Notes under the pieces: generated by a model
The model's input: the letters and a program-made list of their open reading frames with translations, nothing else
Told to the model about the DNA's origin: nothing
Database searches by the model: none
From: Microvirga splendida
Lineage (GTDB): Bacteria; Pseudomonadota; Alphaproteobacteria; Rhizobiales; Beijerinckiaceae
Direction of reading: 5' to 3'
NCBI RefSeq assembly: GCF_016427565.1
Contig: NZ_JAELXT010000004.1
Location: forward strand, 204,981-268,980
DNA: 64,000 nucleotides
Shown here: positions 53,022 through 60,790 of the stretch, piece by piece
Position numbering within the stretch: the first letter of the stretch is position 1
Layout: each line of letters begins with the position of its first letter
Position numbers and translations under genes: made by a program

Positions 53022-53101
53022 ACTTATTTGCTGGGGATCATCCTGGAACCTCACTGCCGCGATTCGCATTGGCTCAGCAGTTCAGTTGAGTGGAGGTTCC
53101 G

Positions 53102-53458
53102 ATGCTGATGTGTGCATCCGAAGGCCGGCACTGGCGTTACGAGGTCTGTGAGCATGACGACGGCTATCTCGTCCAAATGCGCGACCTGACGACCGGCGAG
53201 CTGGATGAAGAATTCTCCACCATCTTCCGCACCCTGCCGGTGGCTTTCGCCTATGCCGAGATGTCGGCCGCCTACGAACGCTATGCGGCCTGCGAGCTGG
53301 AGCAGGCGGAAGACGAGCAGATCGAGTTCGACGTGGAGGCCACCGAGCGCCACTTCATCGATCTCAGCGACAGGTTGCACGATTCAGGCATCAACGGTGT
53401 CGTCGTCCAGGCCTGGGAGCGCGAGAGCCAACGCGGCGCGGCCCGCCTGCTGCACTAA
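53102..53458 (+). CDS. Hypothetical protein, 118 residues
   Basis: The start ATG has GGAGG 5 nt upstream; a GTG at 53090 would precede that site and is rejected. The protein is acidic and soluble, beginning MLMCASEGRHWRYEVCEHDDGY. It has a long charged middle helix (AYERYAACELEQAEDEQIEFDVE) and a C-terminal HDSGINGVVVQAWERE segment. No known domain is recognised. It is separated from the exported 86-residue protein by 80 bp. Confidence 0.68.
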   Translation: MLMCASEGRHWRYEVCEHDDGYLVQMRDLTTGELDEEFSTIFRTLPVAFAYAEMSAAYERYAACELEQAEDEQIEFDVEATERHFIDLSDRLHDSGINGVVVQAWERESQRGAARLLH

Positions 53459-53551
53459 GACTTGATCGGCAGGCTGCGGCTTCGCGTTTGCAAGCCGTTG
53501 CCATGCCTCTAGCATCGCTCCACCACGACTCACGTCGATGATGGAGTTCCC

Positions 53552-54259
53552 ATGGCCGATCTGTCCGCTTTCCCGATTTCGACCCGCTGGCCGGCCCAGC
53601 ACCCCGACCGGATCCAGCTCTATTCCACACCCACGCCGAACGGCGTGAAGGTCTCCATCATGCTGGAGGAGGCCGGGCTCGCCTACGAGCCGCACTACAT
53701 CGACATCGGCAAGAACGAGACCTGGATTCCCGAGTACCTGGCGCTGAACCCGAACGGCAAGATCCCGGCGATCATCGATCCCGACGGGCCGGGCGGCAAG
53801 CCGTTCGGGCTGTTCGAGTCCGGCGCCATCCTGCTGTATCTGGCGGAGAAGACCGGCCGGCTTCTGCCCTCCGATCCGGCACGCCGCTACGAGACCGTCC
53901 AGTGGGTGTTCTTCCAGATGGCCTCTGTCGGCCCGATGTTCGGTCAGCTCGGCTTCTTCCACAAGTTCGCCGGCCGAGAGATCGAGGACAAGCGGCCGCT
54001 GGAGCGGTACCGCAACGAATCCAAGCGCCTGCTCGGCGTGCTGGAGACCCGGCTCGAGGGCCGCGACTGGATCATGGGCGACGACTACACCATCGCCGAC
54101 ATCTCCCTGCTGGGCTGGGTGCGCAACCTGATCGGCTTCTACGGCGCGGGCGAACTGGTGGAGTTCGACACCCTGAAGAGGGTGCCGGCATGGCTGGAGC
54201 GCGGCCTGGCCCGTCCGGCCGTTCAGCGCGGCCTCGCCATTCCGGCGCGCCCGGAGTGA
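53552..54259 (+). CDS. Glutathione S-transferase family protein (nu class, YfcG/YghU-like)
   Basis: The 235-residue protein has an N-terminal thioredoxin fold with STPTPNGVKVSIMLEEAGL, whose Thr and Asn are the active residues of YfcG-type disulfide-bond reductases. It continues with LNPNGKIPAIIDPDGPGG and FESGAILLYLAEKTG (glutathione gamma-Glu binding). The helical C-terminal domain has YTIADISLLGWVRNLIGFY. It probably reduces small disulfides with glutathione in the cytoplasm. Confidence 0.92.
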   Translation: MADLSAFPISTRWPAQHPDRIQLYSTPTPNGVKVSIMLEEAGLAYEPHYIDIGKNETWIPEYLALNPNGKIPAIIDPDGPGGKPFGLFESGAILLYLAEKTGRLLPSDPARRYETVQWVFFQMASVGPMFGQLGFFHKFAGREIEDKRPLERYRNESKRLLGVLETRLEGRDWIMGDDYTIADISLLGWVRNLIGFYGAGELVEFDTLKRVPAWLERGLARPAVQRGLAIPARPE

Positions 54260-54289
54260 GCCTGCGGCTGCCGCATTCTCGCCGGCGGC

Positions 54290-54338
54290 GATTTACATCC
54301 ACCCCATCCCGGCCCACATGTTGGGATGGGGACGTAAA
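54290..54338 (+). promoter_or_regulatory. Hairpin that would occlude the J-protein ribosome-binding site
   Basis: CCCCATCCC (54302-54310) pairs perfectly with GGGATGGGG (54323-54331), and outer TTTAC/GTAAA stretches extend the stem. The 3' arm contains the only plausible Shine-Dalgarno sequence (GGGGA) for the downstream gene. It may be a translation switch, or a terminator remnant of the upstream gene (no T-run follows). Confidence 0.45.
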
Positions 54339-54341
54339 ACG

Positions 54342-55052
54342 ATGATGCTGCTTTTGGGAATCGCCGCGCTCGCCCTTCTGTGGTGGCTGGGCAGGAATTA
54401 CACGCGCACCGACACGAAGGCTTTGGCGAAGGCTGTCAGGACTATAGGCGGCGTTGCCGCCCTGGGTGCGGCCGCCTGGGTGGGCATCAAGGGCCAGCCC
54501 GGCCTCGCGCTGCTCATCGGCGGGCTCGGCGCCTGGGCGCTCGGATGGAGCCCCATCGACTTTACCGGCCCCTGGCGCAGGCTTCAGCCGCAGCCTGGAC
54601 GCTTCTCCCGCATCCGCTCCGCCATGATCGAGATGGAAATCGATCATTCGACCGGCGCGGTCGAGGGCAGCATTCTGGTCGGAGCCTTCGCGGGCAGGCG
54701 CCTTTCCAGTCTCGACCCGGGAAGCCTGCGCCGCCTCTACGACGAATGCAGCGCCCACGATCCCCAGGGTGTTCCCCTGCTAGAGGCGTATCTTGATCGC
54801 CGGTTTACCGGCTGGCGTGAAAACGCTCAGGGAGACCGTGACACGCGGACGCGCACTCAGGCGCAGTCGGGCGTAATGACGAAAGAAGAAGCCTATCAGA
54901 TCCTGGGGCTTCAGCCGGGTGCGGGCCTCGACGAGGTCCGAAAAGCGCATCGAACCTTGATGAAGAGGCTCCATCCCGACCATGGGGGGACGGCGTACCT
55001 CGCGGCTCGCGTGAACGAGGCGAGAGAAGTCCTGCTGGGCCGACATCGCTGA
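54342..55052 (+). CDS. Membrane-anchored J-domain protein
   Basis: The protein has about 236 residues. Two hydrophobic N-terminal segments (MLLLGIAALALLWWLG and, around residues 35-65, a Gly/Ala-rich stretch) are followed by a soluble region. The C-terminal J domain (about 180-236) has the intact RLHPDHGG HPD tripeptide, the contact that triggers DnaK. The layout resembles the TIM14/DjlA-type membrane J proteins of alphaproteobacteria. I place the start at 54342 because the ATG at 54318 has no ribosome-binding site and sits in the hairpin loop. Confidence 0.85.
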   Translation: MMLLLGIAALALLWWLGRNYTRTDTKALAKAVRTIGGVAALGAAAWVGIKGQPGLALLIGGLGAWALGWSPIDFTGPWRRLQPQPGRFSRIRSAMIEMEIDHSTGAVEGSILVGAFAGRRLSSLDPGSLRRLYDECSAHDPQGVPLLEAYLDRRFTGWRENAQGDRDTRTRTQAQSGVMTKEEAYQILGLQPGAGLDEVRKAHRTLMKRLHPDHGGTAYLAARVNEAREVLLGRHR

Positions 55053-55084
55053 TACTCCACGCGCGATCCGGTTGTATCAAAGCC

Positions 55085-55112
55085 GAGACGGTGCAAGCAC
55101 ACGCACCGTCTC
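55085..55112. terminator. Hairpin between convergent J-protein and dacC genes
   Basis: GAGACGGTGC and GCACCGTCTC (perfect 10-bp arms, 8-nt loop) lie between two convergent stop codons. The T-runs on either side are short (GGTTCTTC, and GCTTTGAT on the other strand), so termination may be weak. Confidence 0.6.
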
Positions 55113-55131
55113 AGGGTTCTTCAATCCTGTC

Positions 55132-56715
55132 TCAGCCGCGGGCGGCGAAGCAGTTCACGCCGCTCTTCTTGAGCTGCTTGCAGGTCTTCGCGGCCGCATC
55201 CGATTCCGAGAAGCCGGAGAAACGGGCCCGGTAGAGCGTGCTGCCGTCGACGGTGACCTTCTCCGTGAACGGGGAGGCCTTGCCGAGCAGCTTGCCGAAG
55301 CGGCTGCGGGCGGAGTCGAGCATTTCCTTCGCCTTGGACTCGTCGTCCGTGGCGCCGAGCTGGATCACCCAGCCCGTCACCGCCGGGCGCTCGACCTTCT
55401 TCGGCTCGGGGACTTCAACCTTGAGAGAGGCGGTCTTTGTCGGGGCCGGAGCCGCCTCGACGGGCTTCGCTTCGATCTTGGCCGCCAGAGCAGCCTTCTG
55501 CGAGGCCGGGATCTGAGCCGGAGCAGCCTGGGCTGGCAGCGAGGCATAGGCCTGGGCGTTCAGCGGCAGAGGCTCCTGGCCCTTCTGCCAGCGCACCGAG
55601 GAGGTGGAGGAGGGGGTCGTGGTGGAGCTTGCGCCCGCCGCGGATGCCACCACCGGACGCAGAGTGTTCAGGTCGAGCGGCTTGCGCTCGGGCTGAGGCG
55701 TCGTGGCCTGGGCCATCGGAGCCTCCGGGGTGGCGGCCGCGACCCTGACCGGAGCCTGGGCGGGAGCAGGCTCCACCGGACGGGGAGCGGGAGCCTCCGC
55801 CACCATGGCGGGCTGTGGGGAGCCTTCCACTACTGGCGGGGCGATGCGGGCGCCGGCATAGGCACGGGGCAGGTGATCGTCGATCAGACCGGCCATCTTC
55901 TGGTCGCGGGAGGCGCCGGAGCGGCCGCCGAGCACCACGGCCACGATGCTGCGGTTGGCGGTGTTGACCGAGGTCAGCAGGTTGAAGCCGGACAGGCGGG
56001 TATACCCGGTCTTGATCCCGTCCACGCCCTCGACCTTGCCCAACAGGCGGTTGTGGCCGCGGATCGTGCGCTGGCCGTACTGGAAGGAGCGGGTCTCGAA
56101 ATAGGCGAAGTATTTCGGGAAGCGGTCCTGGATCGCCCGGCCGAGAACCGCCAGGTCGCGCGCCGTGGTGATGTTCGGCGGGTCGTGCGGCAGGCCGTGC
56201 GGGTTGTAGAAGGCCGTGGAGCTCATGCCGAGTTCCCGGGCCTTGCGGGTCATCATCTGGGCGAAGGCGTCTTCCGAACCGGCCACGTTCTCGGCCACCA
56301 CGACAGAGACGTCGTTGGCCGAAAGGGTGACCATCGCCTTAATGGCGTCGTCGACCTCGATGGTCGAGCCCGGGCGCAGGCCGAGCTTGGTCGGCGGCTG
56401 GCTGGCGGCATAGGACGAGACCGTCAGGGGGGTGTTGAGGCTCATCCGGCCCCGCTCCAGCTGCTCGAAGAGCAGGTAAAGGCTCATGACCTTGGTAATG
56501 GAGGCGGGGATACGGGGCGCATCGATGTTCTCGCCCTGCAGAACCTTGCCCGTCTTGGCATCGACCACGATGGAGGCCGTGGGAGGGCTGTAGCTGGCAC
56601 GAGCCGGCGCCTTGCGGCGGGCCGCTTCAGCCGGGGAGGTGATCGTGATGGCAAATGACGCAGCGATACCAACGAGAGCCCAAGTCTTTCGGTGTCCCAT
56701 CCAAACCGAATTCAT
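55132..56715 (-). CDS. D-alanyl-D-alanine carboxypeptidase with C-terminal SPOR domain
   Basis: The protein has 527 residues. A signal peptide is followed by a peptidase S11 domain (about 40-300) with the nucleophile S72 in SITK, S132-A-N134 and K235-T-G. A long Ala/Pro-rich linker spans about 300-450. A SPOR domain (about 455-527, GWVIQLGATDDESKAKEML and so on) binds denuded septal peptidoglycan. The enzyme trims pentapeptides in the periplasm and is probably directed to the division site. The ATG at 56715 has AGGGAA upstream; the longer frame adds 26 non-homologous residues. The usual DacA/DacC membrane-anchoring domain is replaced by SPOR. Confidence 0.92.
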   Translation of the reverse strand: MNSVWMGHRKTWALVGIAASFAITITSPAEAARRKAPARASYSPPTASIVVDAKTGKVLQGENIDAPRIPASITKVMSLYLLFEQLERGRMSLNTPLTVSSYAASQPPTKLGLRPGSTIEVDDAIKAMVTLSANDVSVVVAENVAGSEDAFAQMMTRKARELGMSSTAFYNPHGLPHDPPNITTARDLAVLGRAIQDRFPKYFAYFETRSFQYGQRTIRGHNRLLGKVEGVDGIKTGYTRLSGFNLLTSVNTANRSIVAVVLGGRSGASRDQKMAGLIDDHLPRAYAGARIAPPVVEGSPQPAMVAEAPAPRPVEPAPAQAPVRVAAATPEAPMAQATTPQPERKPLDLNTLRPVVASAAGASSTTTPSSTSSVRWQKGQEPLPLNAQAYASLPAQAAPAQIPASQKAALAAKIEAKPVEAAPAPTKTASLKVEVPEPKKVERPAVTGWVIQLGATDDESKAKEMLDSARSRFGKLLGKASPFTEKVTVDGSTLYRARFSGFSESDAAAKTCKQLKKSGVNCFAARG

Positions 56716-56858
56716 ACTCAAAATTCCCTGTTTCGTTTGGTTTTTAGGCCCGTGCGCCCGGCTCACTAATGGGAGCCGTTGCCGGCGCAACACATCCTCT
56801 GACGGTAAGAGGTTGCGGTTACGGGGGCGTTAACAGGGACGATTCTGTCGTGTAATGA

Positions 56859-56909
56859 ATTGTGCGATGCACAATAGAACTTGACAAAATTTTGTGCAGT
56901 GCACATAAA
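56859..56909 (+). promoter_or_regulatory. Phasin promoter with two operator dyads
   Basis: TTGACA (56881-56886) and CATAAA (56904-56909) form a sigma-70-like promoter with a 17-bp spacer. A perfect dyad ATTGTGC-GAT-GCACAAT (56859-56875) lies just upstream. A second, TTGTGC-AGT-GCACAT (56892-56906), fills the spacer and overlaps the -10 region. Both contain TGC-N3-GCA, the kind of core bound by PhaR, the repressor of phasin genes (inference). Confidence 0.6.
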
Positions 56910-56971
56910 GAACTCCGTCAGCGGCCTAGCGGCGCCGACCACCATTTAACGCCTTATTGTCGAGGTTCACA

Positions 56972-57301
56972 ATGCTTCAGCCGTTCGCCCAATTCCAGAA
57001 GCTCGGCCAGGACAACCTGGATGCCACCATGAAGGCCATCGGTGCTTTCTCCAGCAACTCCCAGGCCATCGCAACCGAGGCGGCCGATTTCGCCCGCAAG
57101 TCGTTCGAGCACACCTCCTCCACGGTCGAGAAGCTGCTCGGCGTGCAGACCCTGGACAAGGCGGTCGAGATCCAGACGGCCTATGTGAAGGGCGCCTACG
57201 ACAACCTGGTCAGCCAGTCGACCAAGCTGGGCTCGCTCTACTCCTCCCTCGCCACCGAGACGCTGAAGCCCTACGAGGGCCTCCTCTCCAAGGCGTCGTA
57301 A
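56972..57301 (+). CDS. Phasin family protein
   Basis: The 109-residue helical protein coats polyhydroxyalkanoate granules. The sequence starts MLQPFAQFQKLGQDNLDATM and has FARKSFEHTSSTVEKLLGVQTLDKAVEIQTAYVKGAYDNL, the amphipathic core of the phasin_2 family. It is monocistronic, with its own promoter and terminator. The ATG at 56972 is preceded by GAGG; a TTG five codons earlier is less likely. Confidence 0.92.
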   Translation: MLQPFAQFQKLGQDNLDATMKAIGAFSSNSQAIATEAADFARKSFEHTSSTVEKLLGVQTLDKAVEIQTAYVKGAYDNLVSQSTKLGSLYSSLATETLKPYEGLLSKAS

Positions 57302-57333
57302 GGCTAAAAAGTTTTACATCCCTTAGGATGAAG

Positions 57334-57360
57334 CGCCCGGCCTCGTGCCGGGCGTTTTGC
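57334..57360 (+). terminator. Terminator of the phasin gene
   Basis: CGCCCGGC (57334-57341) and GCCGGGCG (57347-57354) form a perfect 8-bp stem with a 5-nt loop, followed by TTTTGC. It lies 32 bp after the phasin stop. Confidence 0.8.
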
Positions 57361-57598
57361 GTTGGGGAGCCATGCGCCGCAAGCTTGGCCGTCGCGGAGC
57401 CGGCCTCGCGAAGGCGTGACCAAGATGTCGCTCTTTTCATCCAAGCTGCGACCACCCATCTGGTTGATCTAGCGAACCTGATGGAGCGACTATAGATTTG
57501 GCTTTGTGCTGTGGTCCAAAACGGAGCGGGCCATGGGTGGGGCCAAGACGAGAAGAAGGGGCGGTCGTCCAACGATGCTGCGGTTAGCTCAAGGTACA

Positions 57599-57979
57599 AT
57601 GACACTGTCGGGGCAGTCGCCGCTGTCGGCTGCCGGCGGGTCACAGCCTCCCGGGGGGGATCCCGGAGGCGACGATGGCGGTCGCTCCAACACGGCCATC
57701 ATCACGAAAACCAAGCCGCGCACGAAACGGCCGAACCTTTACCGCGTTCTCCTCTTGAACGATGATTACACCCCGATGGAGTTCGTGGTGCATGTGCTGG
57801 AGCGTTTCTTCAACAAGAACCGCGAGGATGCGACCCGGATTATGCTGCATGTGCACCAGAACGGTGTCGGGGAGTGTGGAGTTTTTACGTACGAAATTGC
57901 CGAGACCAAGGTAACCCAGGTGATGGATTTCGCCCGGAAACACCAGCACCCTCTGCAATGTGTAATGGAAAAGAATTAG
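57599..57979 (+). CDS. clpS: ATP-dependent Clp protease adaptor ClpS
   Basis: The protein has about 126 residues. A disordered Gly/Pro-rich N-terminus (1-45) is followed by the ClpS fold: [24 protein letters not shown] contains the N-end-rule pocket residues, then [22 protein letters not shown]. It delivers proteins with N-degrons to ClpAP. AAGG 5 nt before the ATG at 57599 supports this start; other ATGs at 57575 and earlier are possible. clpA follows 28 bp later. Confidence 0.92.
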   Translation: MTLSGQSPLSAAGGSQPPGGDPGGDDGGRSNTAIITKTKPRTKRPNLYRVLLLNDDYTPMEFVVHVLERFFNKNREDATRIMLHVHQNGVGECGVFTYEIAETKVTQVMDFARKHQHPLQCVMEKN

Positions 57980-58007
57980 CCGAGCCCCGCTCATAAAGGA
58001 CAAGCCG

Positions 58008-60473
58008 TTGCCGAGCTTTTCTCGCAGTCTTGAACAAGCCCTTCACCGAGCCCTCGCTCTCGCCGGCGAGCGCCGCCACGAATACGCAACCCTCGAACAC
58101 CTCCTCCTGGCCCTGGTCGACGACCAGGATGCTGCGGCCGTCATGCGGGCCTGCAATGTCGATCTCGACGTTCTCCGCCGCAACCTGGTGGACTACGTCG
58201 ACAGTGAACTCGCCAATCTCGTCGCGGACGGGCGCCAGGATTCCAAGCCGACGGCCGGCTTTCAGCGCGTGATCCAGCGGGCGGTGATCCATGTGCAGTC
58301 CTCGGGGCGGGATGAAGTGACGGGCGCCAACGTGCTGGTCGCCATCTTCGCCGAGCGGGAGAGCCATGCCGCCTACTTCCTGCAGGAGCAGGACATGACC
58401 CGCTACGATGCGGTCAACTACATCAGCCACGGCATCGCCAAGCGCCCGGGCCTCACCGAGAGCCGCTCTCCGCGCGGGTCCTCCGAGGAGGAATCGTCCA
58501 ACGAGCGTCCGACCCAGGACGAGGGCGATGCGCGGGCCAAGAAAAAGGGCGATGCCCTCGAGGCTTACTGCGTCAACCTCAACAAGAAGGCGAAGGAAGG
58601 CCGGATCGATCCGCTCATCGGCCGTGAATCCGAGGTCCAGCGCACCATCCAGGTCCTGTGCCGCCGCCAGAAGAACAACCCGCTCCTCGTCGGCGATCCC
58701 GGCGTCGGCAAGACCGCCATCGCGGAGGGCCTCGCCCGCAAGATCGTCCAGGGCCAGGTGCCGGAGGTTCTGAAGGGCGCCACCGTCTTCTCCCTCGACA
58801 TGGGCACGCTGCTCGCCGGCACCCGCTATCGGGGCGACTTCGAAGAGCGCCTGAAGCAGGTCATGAAGGAGATCGAGGCCCACCCGAACGCCATCATGTT
58901 CATCGATGAGATCCATACGGTGATCGGCGCCGGCGCCACCTCCGGCGGTGCGATGGATGCCTCGAATCTTCTGAAGCCGGCTCTTGCCCAGGGCAGCCTC
59001 CGCTGCATCGGCTCGACCACCTACAAGGAATACCGCCAGTATTTCGAGAAGGACCGGGCCCTCGTCCGTCGCTTCCAGAAGATCGACGTCAACGAGCCGT
59101 CCGTGCCGGACGCCATCGAGATCGTGAAGGGCCTGAAGCCCTATTTCGAGGACTTCCACAAGCTCAAATATACCAACGACGCCGTGAAGGCGGCGGTGGA
59201 GCTGTCGGCCCGCTACATCAACGACCGGAAGCTGCCGGACAAGGCGATCGACGTGATCGACGAGACTGGCGCCTCGCAGATGCTCCTGCCCGAGGGCCGT
59301 CGCAAGAAGACCATCGGCATCAAGGAGATCGAGGCCACCATCGCCACCATGGCCCGCATCCCGCCCAAGACCGTGTCGAAGGACGACGCGGAGGTGCTCG
59401 CGCACCTGCAGGACACCCTCAAGCGGGTGGTCTATGGGCAGGACAAGGCCATCGAGGCGCTCTCCTCGGCGATCAAGCTGGCCCGGGCCGGCCTGCGCGA
59501 TGCGGAAAAGCCCATCGGCTCCTATCTCTTCGCCGGCCCCACGGGCGTCGGCAAGACGGAGGTCGCCAAGCAGCTGGCCACGTCGCTCGGCGTCGAGCTC
59601 CTGCGCTTCGACATGTCGGAGTACATGGAGCGGCACACGGTCAGCCGCCTGATCGGCGCGCCTCCCGGCTACGTGGGCTTCGATCAAGGCGGTCTCCTGA
59701 CCGACGGGATCGACCAGCATCCGCACTGCGTGCTCCTGCTCGACGAGATCGAGAAGGCGCATCCGGATCTGTTCAATATCCTGCTTCAGGTCATGGACCA
59801 CGGGAAGCTGACGGACCATAACGGCAAGCAGGTCGATTTCCGCAACGTGATCATCATCATGACCACGAATGCGGGCGCCGCCGACATGGCCCGCCCGGCC
59901 TACGGCTTCACCCGCACCAAGCGGGAAGGTGACGATACGGAAGCGGTGAACAAGCTGTTCACGCCGGAATTCCGCAACCGCCTCGATGCCATCATCTCGT
60001 TCGGTCACCTGCCGAAGGAAGTGGTCCAGAAGGTCGTCGACAAGTTCGTCATGCAGCTGGACGTCCAGCTCTCCGACCGCAACGTGTCGATCGAGCTCAC
60101 CGAGGAGGCCCGCGACTGGCTGGTGGAGCACGGCTACGACGAGGCCATGGGCGCCCGCCCGATGGGCCGTCTGATCCAGTCGACCATCAAGACGCCGCTG
60201 GCCGACGAGGTGCTCTTCGGCAAGCTCAAGGATGGCGGCGCGGTCAAGGTCGTGGTCAAGACCGACGAGATCGGCCTGCAGAGCCTGGGCTTCGAGTATG
60301 TGGAAGGCCCGGTGAAGCCGAAGCCCGAGAAGGTCCCGACCAACGCCAAGAAGAAGCCCAAGGCGAAGTCCGCGCCCTCGAAGACGAAAAAGTCGGTGAA
60401 GCCGAAGGGCCCCGATGGTAATGGGGGCGGAGGTGTCCGCACCGTTCCGAAGGTTCCACTGGTTAGAGCATGA
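58008..60473 (+). CDS. clpA: ATP-dependent Clp protease ATP-binding subunit ClpA
   Basis: The 821-residue AAA+ unfoldase has an N domain (1-145) where ClpS docks, then D1 with Walker A GDPGVGKT at 229-236, then D2 with Walker A GPTGVGKT near 508-515 and [12 protein letters not shown]. The start codon is TTG (58008), with AAAGGA 7 nt upstream and the standard first residues [15 protein letters not shown]. The C-terminus has about 60 extra residues rich in Lys, Pro and Gly after the normal end of ClpA. Its stop overlaps the next ATG. Confidence 0.95.
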   Translation: MPSFSRSLEQALHRALALAGERRHEYATLEHLLLALVDDQDAAAVMRACNVDLDVLRRNLVDYVDSELANLVADGRQDSKPTAGFQRVIQRAVIHVQSSGRDEVTGANVLVAIFAERESHAAYFLQEQDMTRYDAVNYISHGIAKRPGLTESRSPRGSSEEESSNERPTQDEGDARAKKKGDALEAYCVNLNKKAKEGRIDPLIGRESEVQRTIQVLCRRQKNNPLLVGDPGVGKTAIAEGLARKIVQGQVPEVLKGATVFSLDMGTLLAGTRYRGDFEERLKQVMKEIEAHPNAIMFIDEIHTVIGAGATSGGAMDASNLLKPALAQGSLRCIGSTTYKEYRQYFEKDRALVRRFQKIDVNEPSVPDAIEIVKGLKPYFEDFHKLKYTNDAVKAAVELSARYINDRKLPDKAIDVIDETGASQMLLPEGRRKKTIGIKEIEATIATMARIPPKTVSKDDAEVLAHLQDTLKRVVYGQDKAIEALSSAIKLARAGLRDAEKPIGSYLFAGPTGVGKTEVAKQLATSLGVELLRFDMSEYMERHTVSRLIGAPPGYVGFDQGGLLTDGIDQHPHCVLLLDEIEKAHPDLFNILLQVMDHGKLTDHNGKQVDFRNVIIIMTTNAGAADMARPAYGFTRTKREGDDTEAVNKLFTPEFRNRLDAIISFGHLPKEVVQKVVDKFVMQLDVQLSDRNVSIELTEEARDWLVEHGYDEAMGARPMGRLIQSTIKTPLADEVLFGKLKDGGAVKVVVKTDEIGLQSLGFEYVEGPVKPKPEKVPTNAKKKPKAKSAPSKTKKSVKPKGPDGNGGGGVRTVPKVPLVRA

Positions 60474-60721
60474 CGTCTGAAATTCACGAGGGACCCCTCC
60501 AGGGGTCCCGCACCCTCGATGCTCCGGCGAAGGTCTCGTGGCGCGAGAAGCGCTACGAGCGCCGTCGCCGGCGCGTCTGGTTCGAGGAGATCCTCGGCTG
60601 GATCCTCGTGCCGGTGATCATTCTCGGCTGCTACTGGTTTCTGGAAGTGGGCTTGAGCGCTCTCGGCACCTCGCCGGCGGCGATCATGGAAGGCATCGAA
60701 GCCATCCTGGCCACCCTCTGA
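60470..60721 (+). CDS. Small membrane protein coupled to clpA
   Basis: The 83-residue protein's ATG overlaps the clpA stop (ATGA), so it is translationally coupled. A basic cytoplasmic part (WREKRYERRRRRVW) is followed by one membrane helix (ILGWILVPVIILGCYWFLEVG) and a short C-terminal tail. The function is unknown. Confidence 0.8.
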   Translation: MTSEIHEGPLQGSRTLDAPAKVSWREKRYERRRRRVWFEEILGWILVPVIILGCYWFLEVGLSALGTSPAAIMEGIEAILATL

Positions 60722-60749
60722 AGGCCTTACGTTCAGTCGAGCGCATATA

Positions 60750-60784
60750 AAGCCGCACCGGATTCGATCCGGTGCGGCTTTTCC
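60750..60784. terminator. Terminator after the clpA operon
   Basis: A perfect 14-bp stem (60750-60763 with 60767-60780) closes a TCG loop and runs into TTTTCC on the plus strand. It lies between the convergent clpA operon and the histidine kinase gene. Confidence 0.88.
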
Positions 60785-60790
60785 TTGTCC

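Noticed and set aside
57885..60131. 748-residue minus-strand frame opposite clpA
   Set aside because: Antisense shadow of clpA, with no domain of its own.
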